64,000 nucleotides of DNA from Sipunculus nudus (lineage: Eukaryota; Annelida; Sipuncula; Golfingiida; Sipunculidae), in assembly GCA_026874595.1 (NCBI GenBank), contig CM049321.1, positions 50,575,297-50,639,296 of the forward strand, in the 5' to 3' direction. Within the stretch, counting starts at the first letter, position 1, and each line of letters starts with the position of its first letter. Of the stretch, positions 11,524 to 23,115 are shown one piece after another. The position numbers were made by a program, and so were the translations under genes. The notes below the pieces were generated by a model. It did no database searches and was not told the DNA's origin. It saw nothing but the letters and a program-made list of their open reading frames with translations.

Positions 11524-11822
11524 AAGGCAAAACAAATAAAAGGTATGGTTCTCAGGCACCGCTCGAGTCAATTTTTTACTCCCAGCATCAAACATTGTTA
11601 TATTGATTTTAATCTTTCAAGAAGATAAAATAATGCAATTTTGATACGATTTCCTTGTTATTTAGTGCTTTTACCTGTTTAGCAAAAACACCCTGTTATT
11701 TTCATGTCTATCATGGTCATATGACATTTTTTATCGAAACATACAAAAAAGGTCAAACGTATAATACCGCCCACCCGCAGTGATTTCTGGAAAAAAGTGC
11801 CTGAGAACCATACCTTTTCATT
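11524..11822. mobile_element. Possible 300-bp TIR insertion specific to unit B
   Basis: The left end carries AAAAGGTATGGTTCTCAGGC and the right end carries GCCTGAGAACCATACCTTTT, exact inverted repeats of 20 bases around about 260 bp. Unit A reads straight through here (about 795-815). No ORF. The TIR sequence is not one I recognise. Confidence 0.6.
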
Positions 11823-12121
11823 TTGTTGGCCTTATATTAAAGGGCTATTCCGATAAAATATGAATTGCTAAACTTTGAGTAGGATACTCGCTACGAATTG
11901 AAGATACGTATTGACGATTATTTTTCTTTGTGTATAATTTTCTTAATAAAAATTTCTATCGATGCTCAAAGATTGTAAATTCAATGCATATGTCTTGTGC
12001 TTGTTATTATTTCTCGATACGACAACACAGCATTAAATGCATATTGATAATTGTACCCATGCAGCATATCGATATATCGGGTATTGATATAACCCTATAT
12101 TTTTAACAATGTTGTATGGAT

Positions 12122-12237
12122 GCCAATTATAACATTTTCCCCATTTCCCTTTTTTTTCCGCCGGTGTATGAGCTAGAATTCTAGTACAGGTGCGGGGAGG
12201 CTCCCTTGCGATCGGACGTCGATTACCGACATATGTT
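12122..12237 (-). repeat. Short interspersed repeat with A-rich tail, copy B2
   Basis: Unit B counterpart of 1243-1361; plus-strand landmarks TAGAATTCTAGTAC, GGGGAGGCTCCCTTGCGATC, GACGTCGATTACCGACAT. Confidence 0.5.
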
Positions 12238-14445
12238 TTCAATTAAGGAAGCAGGATTGGCAAGAAAAACATATTTAAATTCAAACCAAATGTTGTTTTA
12301 AATCCATAGTAGACCTTTACAGTATACCTTATTTTTAATATGTTACAGTGATTTTTTATAGTATACATATTTTTTTAACAATGGGCAAATGAAGGTTCGA
12401 TTAGATTTTGTTATGGATCCGGCATATCATCCGGGTTCAAGAACGACATCAAGGAATAATGTACAGTCACGAATGCACAAAAGAATAAGGAATATGGGCC
12501 GAATAAAAGAAGGCTAACATGGCTCTGTTAGCATCCAACAAAAGGGACCTCCACAGTCTTGCATTCCTTAGAATGCAGATTACTAGTTTTCTGTGTGTTC
12601 ATTCGAATACGGAGACTGATATCCTGCAGATATCTTTCCCTGGGTAAAATTGCTTGTTTTTTGCGTCTTTAACTGCACCAAGAGTAACCGAGCGATATAT
12701 CTTACCTTAACTTATAGTGATTTTGAAGAAGAGCCAGTTTAAAGTTCTTTCCAGACCATATATATAAAAAAAACAATCAGTATTACAGAGGGAACCAATG
12801 AGATAGTACAGGTGTTATCTTATGCGAGATCTCACGGCGAGAGTTTTAGCAGGACCCATGGCACGCGGCTGTAATTTCCCCGCGCTAAGATTATTGACTA
12901 CTTAATGCTATTGATTTAACTTAAGCACTCCACTTGACATGCCATCGCCATGTCATGAATTTTAAATGGGCAATACCGGAGACAAATTTGGTACTGCGGA
13001 CAATTTTCTCTGATAACACAGCTGCGGTAATAGTGCTGCCCAATCTCTTTAAAAATGAAAGGATGAATACTCGTTATATCAGTCTGAGCATTTAATCATT
13101 TAATCATTTAGAGATGAATAATCTCATCTTTTGGTGTTATTTATACAAATGATTCCCAAATTTTAAATTAGGCAGATGTTTCATGAGAATACAATTATCT
13201 GAATCAAGGCATAATTTCTAATTTATCCTATGACTAAGCATTAATTTACTGTAGTTAACTCTTTTCTGTCTAATTCATTGCCTTCAAACTGGAGAAATAA
13301 TAGGATCATTAAACAGAAAATTACAAATTTTCGTCCTTGGATTCAAAATTAGAGTCAGTGTCATGAAGCTGTCAGTAAATACGTGATCTAAAACACGTCA
13401 CTTCAGAGTTTTATGACGTTCTTATTTTGCGGTTACCATGTGGAATGGATATAAAATTGATACATGTTCTACTCTTAAAGTATTACTATTTTTCATTCTT
13501 TATTCAAAAACAAAGATAAAAACTTTGACATTTTGTTTGGAACGAATCTTGTTTAACATCACTTCTTAAAAAATCTACATTATAGACTTTACTCATGTTG
13601 GCTTACTCATTTTTTATACATAAGATTTTGTTTACACAAACGATTTGTATACATGCCATATATATAAAATGTCACCATACAATATATCACATAGCATTCA
13701 AAATGTTATATTTGGATCAAACGTCTTAACATAGCACTTCACTTATTTGCATACAGGCAACTTTGTTATCAAATAATAATAACATATCGTTGCCGAATCT
13801 TGACTCAATGAAGACATTTTTGCTAGACGGATGGTTTTGTTTACAAAATTTGCGTCTTGAATTAATAAACTGCCTTCTACTCTGTCTTCCGTACTATATC
13901 ATAAAAAATAGCTTTTTTAAAATAAATATATTACTTCTGTAAATCACGATAGGGACACAATTTTCTGCATACTCCAAGAAAGGCTTTATTTAATTACACC
14001 GATAAAAGAAACTTTTTTCAAAGTTGTTTATTTTGTGTTTTTTTTATAGGTTCTCCTACTATTTGTTGTTTGGATATTTGTCTTTTACAGGTCTTTTTAT
14101 GGAGCTTTTTGCATACCATTTACACAAAATGTGATTCATTGGACCGCATGGGCACAAGGGAATCTCATTATTGCTAAAACCATTTGACTAAGTAATAAAG
14201 GAGAGAACGGGTATTGGTCAGAGGCAACTGTGGATCCTGTAACCTAATGCCTGTAATAACTGTGCCGTTTTAATGGAAAGTTTGCCAAATGTAATATTCA
14301 AAATAATGATTTTCTTACATCGTATCAAAAGCACAAGGACACACCGTCGTTCCCTAAACCTACACTGAGGGATACCTGTCTCCTTGTACCCCTAAGACCA
14401 GGTCTATGCTAATGTACATCAATTACCGCTGTGATGTATGACTCA

Positions 14446-15095
14446 GTTGCGGACTTGGACTCATATCCTTCGTCGAGTCCACTTATTCAGAGACTTGGAC
14501 TTGGACTCAAGGGTCCTGGGCTTGGACTTGTACTCGGAGGTCAGGAATCGAGATATCAGGCCGAGTCTAACTCGAGTCCAAGGGAAAAGGACCGTCATAT
14601 AAACTAGGACGTTCAGATGGGGAACAGTTGGTAGATACTCGCATATGGGAAATATTGACAGAATGTTAAAAGGTATCACGACTGTATATACAGCGCTTTA
14701 TCACTGCATCGGGGGCCAAGTGTAGCAAACCAAAAGCATGTGTATACTATAACAGAAATATTTATGATAATCTTATATATCCAATTAAAAGTGTTTTAAT
14801 TAAAATAATTTATCTTGGACTTGGACTCGAGCTGTTCAAGACTCGGACACAAAGACTGTGGACTTGGACTCGAACCCAAAGGACTCGGGCATTGGCCAGG
14901 ATGGCTTGGACTCGGACTTAGACTAGGACTCCACCCTGAAGGACTCGGACTTGAACTTGGACTCCAACCTAAAGGACTCGGACATGGAACCGGGTGGCTT
15001 GGACACGGACATGGACTCCATCCTGAAGAACACAGACTTTGACCCGGGTGGCTAGGACTCGGATTTGTACTTGGGTGTTTTGGACTCGGACTTGG
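14446..15095 (+). repeat. Diverged minisatellite before the GPCR exon (unit B)
   Basis: Two clusters (14446-14585 and 14815-15095) of GGACTTGGACTCGG-like repeats separated by about 230 bp of unrelated sequence. This is the same locus as 3518-3765 but with different unit composition (AAAGGACTCGGAC, GGACTCCA). Confidence 0.7.
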
Positions 15096-15191
15096 ATGTT
15101 GTTGCCTCGACTATTGTAACAGTACTACACTAAAGATTTGTTTTAAATACTGACCGATTAATATTTCATTGTTTTGAATTTATCTTTACAG

Positions 15192-15415
15192 AGATGGTCC
15201 TGTACGCCTTCCTTCTTCTTGCAGGGCTAAACAGTTGCGTCAATCCCTGGATCTTCTTCCTCTTCAACTTGAACCTACTGAGACGTACCTTCCTGTGCCG
15301 AAAACGACAGAGTACGACTTTATTCAGGCTGCGAAAATTCTTTCGGCCGGAAGAACCTCAAGTCACCCCAACTGCCCTTTCGCCACCTTGTGTTATAAAA
15401 ATTGAACTACATTGA
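15192..15415 (+). CDS. Last coding exon of a class A peptide GPCR, copy B
   Basis: Paralogue of the exon at 3858, with the same acceptor (TTTATCTTTACAG ending 15191) and phase. TM7 and helix 8 are identical in protein: LNSCVNPWIFFLFN, then LLRRTFLCR. The cytoplasmic tail differs (K for N after LCR, FRLRKFF for SRLRKFF, several changes in the last 20 residues), and a one-base indel near the end shifts the terminus to IELH with TGA at 15415. Constraint on TM7 with relaxed tail evolution fits two functional or recently functional receptors. Upstream exons are not seen between 4.1 and 15.1 kb, so this may be an alternative last exon of one gene, or an exon whose partners lie outside the window. 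Confidence 0.75.
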
Positions 15416-15818
15416 GGAAGGGGAAAATAATTGGGATAAAACCATATACGATACATATTCAGGTGCGATGTTTCACCTAATATAATGATTACCAACATTT
15501 TGTTTAAATGCCGGGGGCGAAGGTTGCGGCTTTAACAGACTGGTAAAGGATAACATGATATGTTTATAACCCGTTTTTTCACCCACATGAACTATTGAGG
15601 CGGTAGTTGCGGGTGGGTGGTGTAAACCTGGTGTTTCTCTTAAACACATAACGGCTCAATATTTAGATGTATTTTCTAAACCTTATACGTGAGCACGTGA
15701 AGAGCCCAATGTTTAGTCAGTCAGTCGGATGAAGGAAATGAAAGACGTGTTCTGTTTTGGATTACATGAATCCCATACAAAAGACGAATTGGGAAATAGG
15801 TCAAGTGGAATATAAGTT

Positions 15819-15822
<4 letters not shown>

Positions 15823-15876
<54 letters not shown>
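15823..15876. repeat. (TA)n microsatellite
   Basis: 54 bp of TA dinucleotide. Confidence 0.95.
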
Positions 15877-15882
<6 letters not shown>

Positions 15883-16798
15883 AAATTAATACACTTGTAG
15901 GCGAATTTATATTGCCGGACATAAACCCAAATATACCATTTTAATGTTATGAGGGTTAGTAAACTGAAGTCCTTTGTACTAGTTTCCATCTGCCCTGCAC
16001 AATATTCTAGGTATATCTTCTGGGGAGGGGTTACATTTTTGCCTTCTCTGAGTATCTTATTATAAGATGCAAATTTAAATCCACTGCAATAGATCTTTTT
16101 CATGAGCAAACGCACTACCCATAATGGTCTTCTACATGTGTTCGCTTCCAATTGACCAACATCAAATAGGTTTAATAAAGTTCAATCAAATACAAACCAC
16201 AAACTCTTTCAGGAACATCACCAACATATAAGTTACGATAAGTGTTATATGTCACCATAAATGTCACAAAATATGATCTTTCTTGTCGATATGACGGACC
16301 CGAACACTCGGTGTCAATCGTTGACGACAGGTCTTGCAAATGTAACGGTAAAAGTTAATTAATACATGTATGAAACACTCATAGTTTCTTACAAGAGAAA
16401 GAAAATCACGCCCATGTGAATTATTATTATATTCCTTCATGCAATTTAATCATAAAAAAAATATACCCCATAAGAACAGCAAAGTAAGAGTTGTAAAGGA
16501 AAACTTGGGTGTTTATATTCGGATATCACTGATGATGTCAGTATCATCCGACTTTCCTGGTCTTTCAGGCCCTGTTCATTCTGGTAACCTTTTCTGCCCC
16601 TGGAGAAGCTAAGCCAAGGCAGCCGTGACAGGCGCCGGGACTATGGGTAATTGCATGTAAAATGATGTACATATAACATATATATAGACAAGGCACACGC
16701 AAGCACACACACATACATGATATATAACCGTTATGCTGAGGCAAATGGGGAATATGTTTGTTTAATAAATATCCTGTGTGTTGTGAAATTTCGATGTA

Positions 16799-16821
16799 TT
16801 TATATATATATAAATAAATAA

Positions 16822-16863
<42 letters not shown>
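16799..16863. repeat. Interrupted (TA)n microsatellite
   Basis: TA dinucleotide with AAATAAATAAAT interruptions. Confidence 0.9.
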
Positions 16864-16870
<7 letters not shown>

Positions 16871-16907
16871 CACATATTAACATATAATTCTGTATCATTT
16901 TATAGAA

Positions 16908-17012
16908 TACAATAAAACCGCACAAACACGACCACCTGCGGGACCAACCAAAGTGGTCGTCTTAGCATGGTGGTCGCGATAGCTGGGTAGTCGTCAGCGA
17001 GATTTCACTGTA
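16908..17012. mobile_element. Small TA-flanked TIR element (MITE-like), unit B
   Basis: Counterpart of 5763-5867; ends GAGATTTCACTG-TA intact, left end decayed to CAATAAAACCG. Interior GTGGTCGTCTTAGC conserved. Confidence 0.6.
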
Positions 17013-17392
17013 GTTTTGACAGAATTTGTAGCAACTGTGCAAAAGCGCCATGGTCCTAGTCATACAACTATACACTCTTGTAATTTCAGTTGTGACGCTG
17101 TGTTTTATTTTGAACCAATTGCATTATTGTGCCTCATTCTTGTTGTTGCATTTTATAATCATTGGATTTATTTAGAAAAATTGAACTCACTTGGCCACAA
17201 AATTTGCGATTGACAATATACTGATCAAGCTTTATGTAGTTTTTTATTGTACTATCACGATTTCAGTAAATTGTATTGTATTCCAAGCTGTCTTTTTTTC
17301 TCGCACTTTTGATATCATTGACTGAGCTTAGCTTTGAATACACCACTCAGTAGGCTGGTCAGCCTGTACTTCAGTCTTGACTTAAGGCATAG

Positions 17393-17689
17393 GTGAAAAC
17401 GCACGCTAACAGCCGTCCGTACTATTGCATCAAAACCATGGTTAACAGACAGTATTCTTTACTTAAGGCTACAAATGATGAATTAGCACAACATAATACA
17501 CGTGAGCTCACAAACCAAAATGTTAATTCATCAGGCTCTATGGTAACAGGCTTATTACTGAGTGGCTATTGTCCAGCCACTAGTACGGAACACGCTTGTT
17601 TTCATGCGGTCAGAGATTCAACAAACATGCAGGGGTACTTTCCGATACGCCGAGTCAAAAGGGAATTGTTCTCACACATGTTAGGTATT
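17393..17689 (+). CDS. Possible exon with splice-donor-like end, unknown protein
   Basis: A 99-codon open frame from ATG 17393 runs to a donor-like GTAAGT (17690-17695) in phase 0. It contains SGYCPATSTEHACFHAV and a basic end RRVKRELFSHMLGI. I do not recognise a family. The unit A counterpart has a stop upstream and no donor. Of about a dozen differences in the last 50 codons, roughly two thirds change the amino acid, so coding status is doubtful. Confidence 0.2.
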
Positions 17690-18838
17690 GTAAGTAAAAA
17701 CAGACTTTATGTAACGATTCATCTTGTTTATTATATGTGACAGCGTACCTGTAGGTTTGGAGGCGTCGTCAAAATGATAAACATATTTGCATCCTCATAG
17801 TGCGGCCCTCCTCATAGCGCGGCCCGAAACTGTCTGCTGTCAGAGGACCGAACTGAAGCTAGACTGAGCTCCGATAATTCAAAATTAGGAAAGCATCATT
17901 AAGATGAGACCATTGGACCGAATAATTTCTAGCCACCCGGCATAATAGGTATTTAGCTGATAGTCGACCGGCCTATGATTAAAATGACCTGCAAATTTTA
18001 ATACAAAAAAACTAAATCATGATCAAAATGAAAGTAATTTGGTTTTGGGTTCATTTTTAAAGTATAATTTGCTCCATTCGATCTTGAAATTTGATTTTGA
18101 AGTTGAAAATATCAAAATTCACTGTTGAAATTTTTTAAGGGTATTTGCCGTTATGAGAGGAATGAAATAAGAAAGGTTGGTCTCTCAAGCACGACACGAG
18201 TCAACTTTGACCCCTCACAGCCAATTATTATAATGATTTTCAATCAGAAATAACTAACATATGGTTCAGCCGTTACGACATGTTTTTAAAGAAAAGAAAT
18301 ATTTTTATAACGCTTCGTTTTGTTATGCTGGTTTATATCTGTTTAGCCTGACAAACCAACTGACTTCCCCCCTTAAATTACATTTTTAGCCGAATGTGCC
18401 TAAAATGCAGCCCCAGCCGGTTATAACAGCGACTGCCAAACGTGTCCGCCATCTCAAACAAACTCAATAAAAAAGCTCCAATAAAAGCCACTAGAAACGT
18501 AGCATGTGTTTCATAAACTGCGTTGGATGATATTTGTCAGGATACCTCCAAGTGGCCTGCCAAAGACTCATGACTTTTTGGCCTCTTCTAGACAACTTGA
18601 CAATGTTATATAATTAAGGAAAGACCACGTTTGCATGGGCCTTTTTTGTCAGATGTTGCATATTGTTAGTAATGCAGGTGGCATACTGATGTAAACGCTC
18701 TGGCACGCCACCCTTTCCTCCCGTAGAGACCGACCGTGCTGCCCACACAGCCTGACATTTCCGGTCCCGCGCACGACAATGTGACCATCTTCTTCCCCAT
18801 ATTTTTTTTAATGACCTGATAAACCCCCCATTATGAAA
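17690..18838. other. Start of the 44-kb block inside unit B; no gene seen
   Basis: Unique sequence after the break in A/B homology. CCTCATAGTGCGGCC and CCTCATAGCGCGGCC at about 17790-17825 form a short direct repeat. No coding or RNA feature recognised. Confidence 0.5.
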
Positions 18839-19075
18839 CGGCTTCTGTGGCATAGGGTAGTCAAAGTCGGGAGATGCCAAGGCGGTTCGATTTGTAATGG
18901 TCGGCCTAAACCCAGGGTGAGCGCTCTGCAAGTTTGATTAGAAGGCTGTGCCAAACTGCCGTTTTTACTAAAACAGCGAGTGCGCTTTTCGGGGGTCTTC
19001 GGTGGTATAGCCCAGCGATAGGTTAGATAACATACCCTTGGCCCGCTCGTGCAGTAGTCACCGGGCCCGGTTAAA
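18839..19075 (+). mobile_element. tRNA-derived SINE, degraded
   Basis: Head GGCTTCTGTGGCATAGGGTA, then GGCGGTTCGATTTG (B-box-like), core CCCAGGGTGAGCGCTCTGCA, then CGAGTGCGCTTTTCGGGGGT and GGTGGTATAGCCCAGCGATA. Each block lines up with the SINE at 30873, with many substitutions. Overlapping frames on the minus strand are by-products of this GC-rich stretch. Confidence 0.65.
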
Positions 19076-20043
19076 AACAAGATATAAAATGAGAGTAAGC
19101 GTGTAACACTGAATTATGCAGATGTACGTATACATTAAAAATCGAGTCGAATACCTTAAAAAATATAAATATAAAACAAAATTTAATTTACAAGAGAATG
19201 AGCTTAAGATATCAAGTTGCTTGCCTACAAAAACGGACCTTGTCTGTCTTGTTCTCTTCACGGGAGAATAGACAGCACTTTTTTACAACTCGGAATGCAT
19301 TGGAATTATAAGACTCCTTATAAGACTCCTCTTTGAGAGAAGTAAATTTGTAATCCTGCGTAGTCTACACATCTGATCTTTATTCAGACGATGTTTAGTA
19401 GAATGTTGCATTAGCAGACAAATTCCTTCAAAAGCCGCAATTGAAACTAGAAGCGAAGTCAGAAACCGCAAATATCCCGTAGCCAGAATCTTGATCAATG
19501 GTTATCCTGTGCTTATGATATGTATGAGGGCAGTTCCAGTTTGTCATGATCTATCAATTCGATCCCCGGATCACGGGTGGCCTCTTCCCGCTAAAACAGA
19601 GGCGGCCCTTAAATTTCTCCTATCTCCGGGATGATCAAATTGCTTTGTGTTAGAATGGTAAAATATCATTGAGTATAAACATACTGACAAGGCTCAGAAA
19701 TTATTTTTTGTTTGATCTATTGTAGTTATTCTAAACATCCACAAATTTTCATCCAAATTTGTTTCAAACTGTTCAAGTAATGCTGCTTACAAGCAATCGA
19801 GTAATTGAGTGCCAAGGTTAACGACAAACCAATACAAGATAAGGACGTAATATCTCCTAATAATGGTAAGTAAAAATATAATGGCATTCATTAATGTATA
19901 ATTTGTCCAATTTAGAATCTCTCTTATGCTCTCTGATTAAGCCAATTTCCGTAGGACGATGAGTTTATTTCAATTTTCATATTCAGGTTTTAGTTTTGGC
20001 GGATGGACTTCTTCCCAATTATCGCTTATTTAAGATTAGATTA
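19076..20043. other. No feature seen
   Basis: AT-rich unique DNA; a TATAAGACTCCT direct repeat lies near 19308-19330. No conserved ORF or RNA signal. Confidence 0.5.
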
Positions 20044-20146
20044 AGGCTAGAGCGACCTATTTCCGGGTCCGGTCAGGGTCGGTCAATTTTGTTGCGTCAA
20101 GAGAGATAATATATAGGGCCTGGAAATAGGTCCCTCTAACCTGTAG
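20044..20146. repeat. Imperfect inverted repeat (hairpin)
   Basis: Left arm GCTAGAGCGACCTATTTCCG, right arm GGAAATAGGTCCCTCTAACC, with about 55 bases between. The inner edge GATAATATATAGGGCCTGGA of the right arm recurs at about 21135, 1 kb away. Confidence 0.6.
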
Positions 20147-22210
20147 GTGCATTTCAGGAAAGACAGCAGTCTCTTTACAGTAAGGGAGAAAAAGCACAAC
20201 AGACAGTGAGTTAAACCAAAACATTTTGAACATATTTTTAGTGTCAGGATGAAATATACAGAATATGTTTAAATGAATTTTTTTCTCATACCTTTTTTTT
20301 CAAAATCCAATAATTTAAATCACGAGTACCCCTATTATCGCCAAAAATAAACACCTGGCTCAACATGGCCCCCTCCCCCACAGACTAATACACACAGAGC
20401 CCCCTCCCCCACTTTTTTTACCCTCCCCCCCCCCACAATTTACCCCCTCCCCCCTTAAAAAGTGACTCCCCCCACCCTTTTAAATAAAACCATATCTTAT
20501 TTGAACTAATACCAGTAGGATGGGTGAAACTTTAATATAATGCAAATTGTAGATGACTTGGTTTTATTCACTCCTGTGCAGCAGAAATGGCCATTTTCAC
20601 CCGGTGTGGGCCTGTATATTTCGCACTCCACAGTGGACCTATAATATGCGGTATTGGTCGCGAACTTTATTTTGTATTCGAAAAAGTAAGAACAAGTAAA
20701 TATATTTTTAAAAAAATAATTCGGGTCAGGTTTGGGTAAGTGTATACAGGTGAGGGGGCATTAAATATTGCAGGGCAGCAGAAAATTTCAGGGGGGAAAT
20801 ATTTCAGGGTGCATACAATATTTATAGCAGGTGGGTGATAGGAGAAATTAGATAAATAAAAAAAAGCAGGGTTGGCCTTTTTTGTTTATGCTGGAGGGGA
20901 TTGAAAGTTGTACTGTGTTTCTGGGAAATGGCTTGTGAGGTGGCGACATCCAATGGCCAGATTTAGAAGCTGTCGCTTTTTGTCATATACCGCGAAAATG
21001 AGATACTCAACCCCGATTCCTCGAATAAAATAATAGGGCAGGAGGTCAGCTTGATGTTGATGTATCACATGATGCCAAACACTCGATAGAAAAAAAAAAA
21101 CTTTCCCGGAGCCCCCAACGCGTGCACCTTATATGATAATATATAGGGCCTGGAAATATATGCTGTTTTTACTCCTCCCTGAAAATTTGGGTCAGACAGT
21201 GTCAGAAATACTAACCTTACGATCAGATCAAGTATTTTTAGTCACAGAGGATTTCTGTGTTGGTAATGTCACTACCAAGTTGACAGTGCTCATAAATGTG
21301 CCAATTGTTTTTTTACCAAATCATAGAACCTTGTGTCTTTTATGAAAAAATAAATAGAAAAAAATGTTTTCCTCCAGGAAGCTGGTTCAGTTAATGAGGC
21401 AATTGAATCGTACGATATTGTAACGAGATTGGGATTATGTTTGCTTGACCTGGAGATTTGAGGTCGGGGGGGTGGGGGGTAAACTGGAATGATAGGAAGT
21501 ATTTCCTTCCTTTATTGCCCATCAGATATGGACACCGTACCACTATGGGTGCCTTTTCTGAATGAGTTGATTAACTAGTATCCAAGTAATATTGGAGAAA
21601 CCAGCATAAGCACAGTCTATCCCCATATTAAGGCAGGGGCTTATACCATAATAGAAAACAGTAAATTCGACATTTTTTTTTCACTTGCGGAATACCCATG
21701 GATTTGACAAGCAGTTAAGAGAAACTAGGAGAGGTGAACATGTACGGGTTTGGGAAGGTCGCGGGATGCGACACGAAAGTACTCCGAGGACAGCGTCATG
21801 GCAATTTATTCTAATGGTCCAGACACATTTCATTACATTGTAGTATATCTATATATTACAGGGTCCATATGTAAACAGAACTTTTCTTTTTCTAATAAAG
21901 ACAACTCTGTATGAGTAGAATCAGTCTCGGGAGAGCGTTTGGTGCTAATTAAGGGGACATATATCGGCAAGGTGTAAAGCGGAATAACATTTTGGACCGC
22001 CCAAATATAAACAAATTATAATTTTTGAGCGCTTGTGAGAAACTGGAAAAAAATAGATATATCAGGGTCCGATAAAAACTCCAAGAACGCGTCTAGACGA
22101 GAATTTTCTGCTGAGAGAGATTGGTGGCAAGGGGACCTGTATTGGCAAACTTTAATGGGGAATAACTTTTTTTGGATCATGCCCGTATCCTCAGTGACAG
22201 GCATGGGCCG
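20147..22210. other. Gene-poor stretch with C-rich tract and a repeated 24-mer
   Basis: Contains a C-rich block (20370-20476), G-rich scattered sequence near 20750-20850 and 21464-21480, and a second copy of the 24-mer starting GATAATATATAGGG at about 21135. No coding region supported. Confidence 0.5.
20370..20476 (-). repeat. C-rich tract, G-quadruplex-prone on the minus strand
   Basis: On the minus strand there are at least six runs of five or more G (for example GGGGGGAGGGGG and a run of about eleven G followed by AGGG) within about 100 bases. This satisfies the usual G4 pattern several times. Confidence 0.75.
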
Positions 22211-22214
22211 ACAA

Positions 22215-22290
22215 CTGTCATCGGTAGTTTCGAACCCACTCCTCCTTGCTAGTCAGACACGCAAATCACCCTGTCCCCGGAATTAACTTA
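22215..22290 (-). repeat. tRNA-like promoter remnant (possible SINE head)
   Basis: The minus strand reads GAGTGGGTTCGAAACTACCG, a near-consensus pol III B box (GGTTCGANNCC). It follows CTGACTAGCAAGGAGG. No convincing A box, so probably a decayed SINE or chance. Confidence 0.3.
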
Positions 22291-22762
22291 GAAAATAACT
22301 AAATGTAGTTATCGAAACGGAACGTCTCCCACTAAAGGTCTCTTTGGAAAATGAAGAGAGTGACAGACAGGTCTGTGAAGAACAGTTTTCTCTAACGGTT
22401 TATCCGAATTAGGTTCAAATGATGTCAAGCCGTAAGATGAAGCTCTCTTTTGTCAATAAAAGACGGGTTAAAAGCCTAAACACGTACTCCATTAGTGAAA
22501 GTGGACGATTGTTTAATATAGCACTTAAGACTGAACGGAGCCTGCCACAAATAATTGTTCCCGCATGTAAAACATGAATCCGATAGTGATGAGTATTTAC
22601 ATGATAAGGTTCTAACATTCCCCTGGGGAACTGTATGTATATTTAATGTTCGTATTATTGCAACCTGGTGGTAACGAAACGGTACAGGTTTACTCTTTGG
22701 AAGACTGATCAAGGCATTGGATAATGACTAATGAGTGCAATTATGAAGTATACTGAGCTCAG

Positions 22763-23110
22763 AGCTTCCGTGGCTCAGGGGTAGAGCACAGGACTGAATG
22801 CCGGTAGGTCGTGAGGTCAAATCTCAGCCTGGGGGCGTGAGCTTTTCAGGATCGGCCCCCTCCCTTGGTGAGCGCTCTGCAGGCTTAATGGGAAGACTGT
22901 GCCCCATAGCCGTGTATCACTCACACACGAGGTTGGTCCTTCGTTGTTATGACCCAGCAAAGGACTTGATTACACACCCAGGACCTGCAGGTGTTGTAGA
23001 CACTGGGCCTGGGTGACACCAGGATACAATAATTATATGATAGGAAACCCTGTAACGTAGTCACAAACGGATATGGAACGTTGAGGGTGTACATTCTTTC
23101 TAACTCTGTG
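22763..23110 (+). mobile_element. tRNA-derived SINE, well preserved
   Basis: A box TGGCTCAGGGGTAGAGCAC and B box AGGTCAAATCTCAG are correctly spaced for a tRNA head. The core is TTGGTGAGCGCTCTGCAGGC, TCACTCACACACGAG, GTTATGACCCAGCAA, GGGTGACACCAGGATACAAT, then a tail with CTGTAACGTAGTCACAAACG. The plus-strand ORF here is a reading of the SINE, not a gene. Confidence 0.75.
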
Positions 23111-23115
23111 GATAT

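Larger units (their letters stand above)
10071..14445. other. Non-coding 5' region of unit B
   Basis: Collinear with unit A 216-3500. About 300 bp at 11530-11830 (near GGTATGGTTCTCAGGCAC) has no match in A and begins and ends with inverted forms of a GGTATGGTTCTCAGGCAC-like sequence (11544-11561 and about 11801-11818), so it may be a small TIR element. No coding region is supported. Confidence 0.45.
15416..16907. other. GPCR 3' flank of unit B, no gene seen
   Basis: Aligns with 4079-5762 of unit A. 16101-16282 is extra in B, between short GATCTTT direct repeats. AT arrays at 15823 and 16799. Open frames here translate mostly the AT dinucleotide. Confidence 0.5.
9879..17690. repeat. Segmental repeat unit B, 5' part
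   Basis: Collinear with unit A 1-6545 apart from indels, including about 580 bp near 10070-10650 present in B and C but not in A. Alignment with A ends immediately after GTTAGGTATTG at about 17690. The missing 3' part of unit B lies 44 kb further on at 61935-63543. Confidence 0.85.

Noticed and set aside
15822-16151. 109-codon minus frame ending in a long IY repeat
   Set aside because: The C-terminus translates (AT)n, and the rest is not conserved in unit A. The same applies to frames at 16565-16873, 24203-24409, 32733-32981 and 34636-34860.
17393-17740. TGF-beta-type prodomain exon
   Set aside because: RRVKRELFSHMLGI loosely recalls the IKxxILxKLG helix of such prodomains, but nothing else fits and the unit A copy is broken.
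18614-19080. Overlapping minus-strand frames of 90-105 codons
   Set aside because: Half lies in a degraded SINE (18839-19075) and the GC-rich composition alone reduces stops.
22798-23016. 72-codon plus-strand frame
   Set aside because: Lies wholly within the SINE at 22763-23110.
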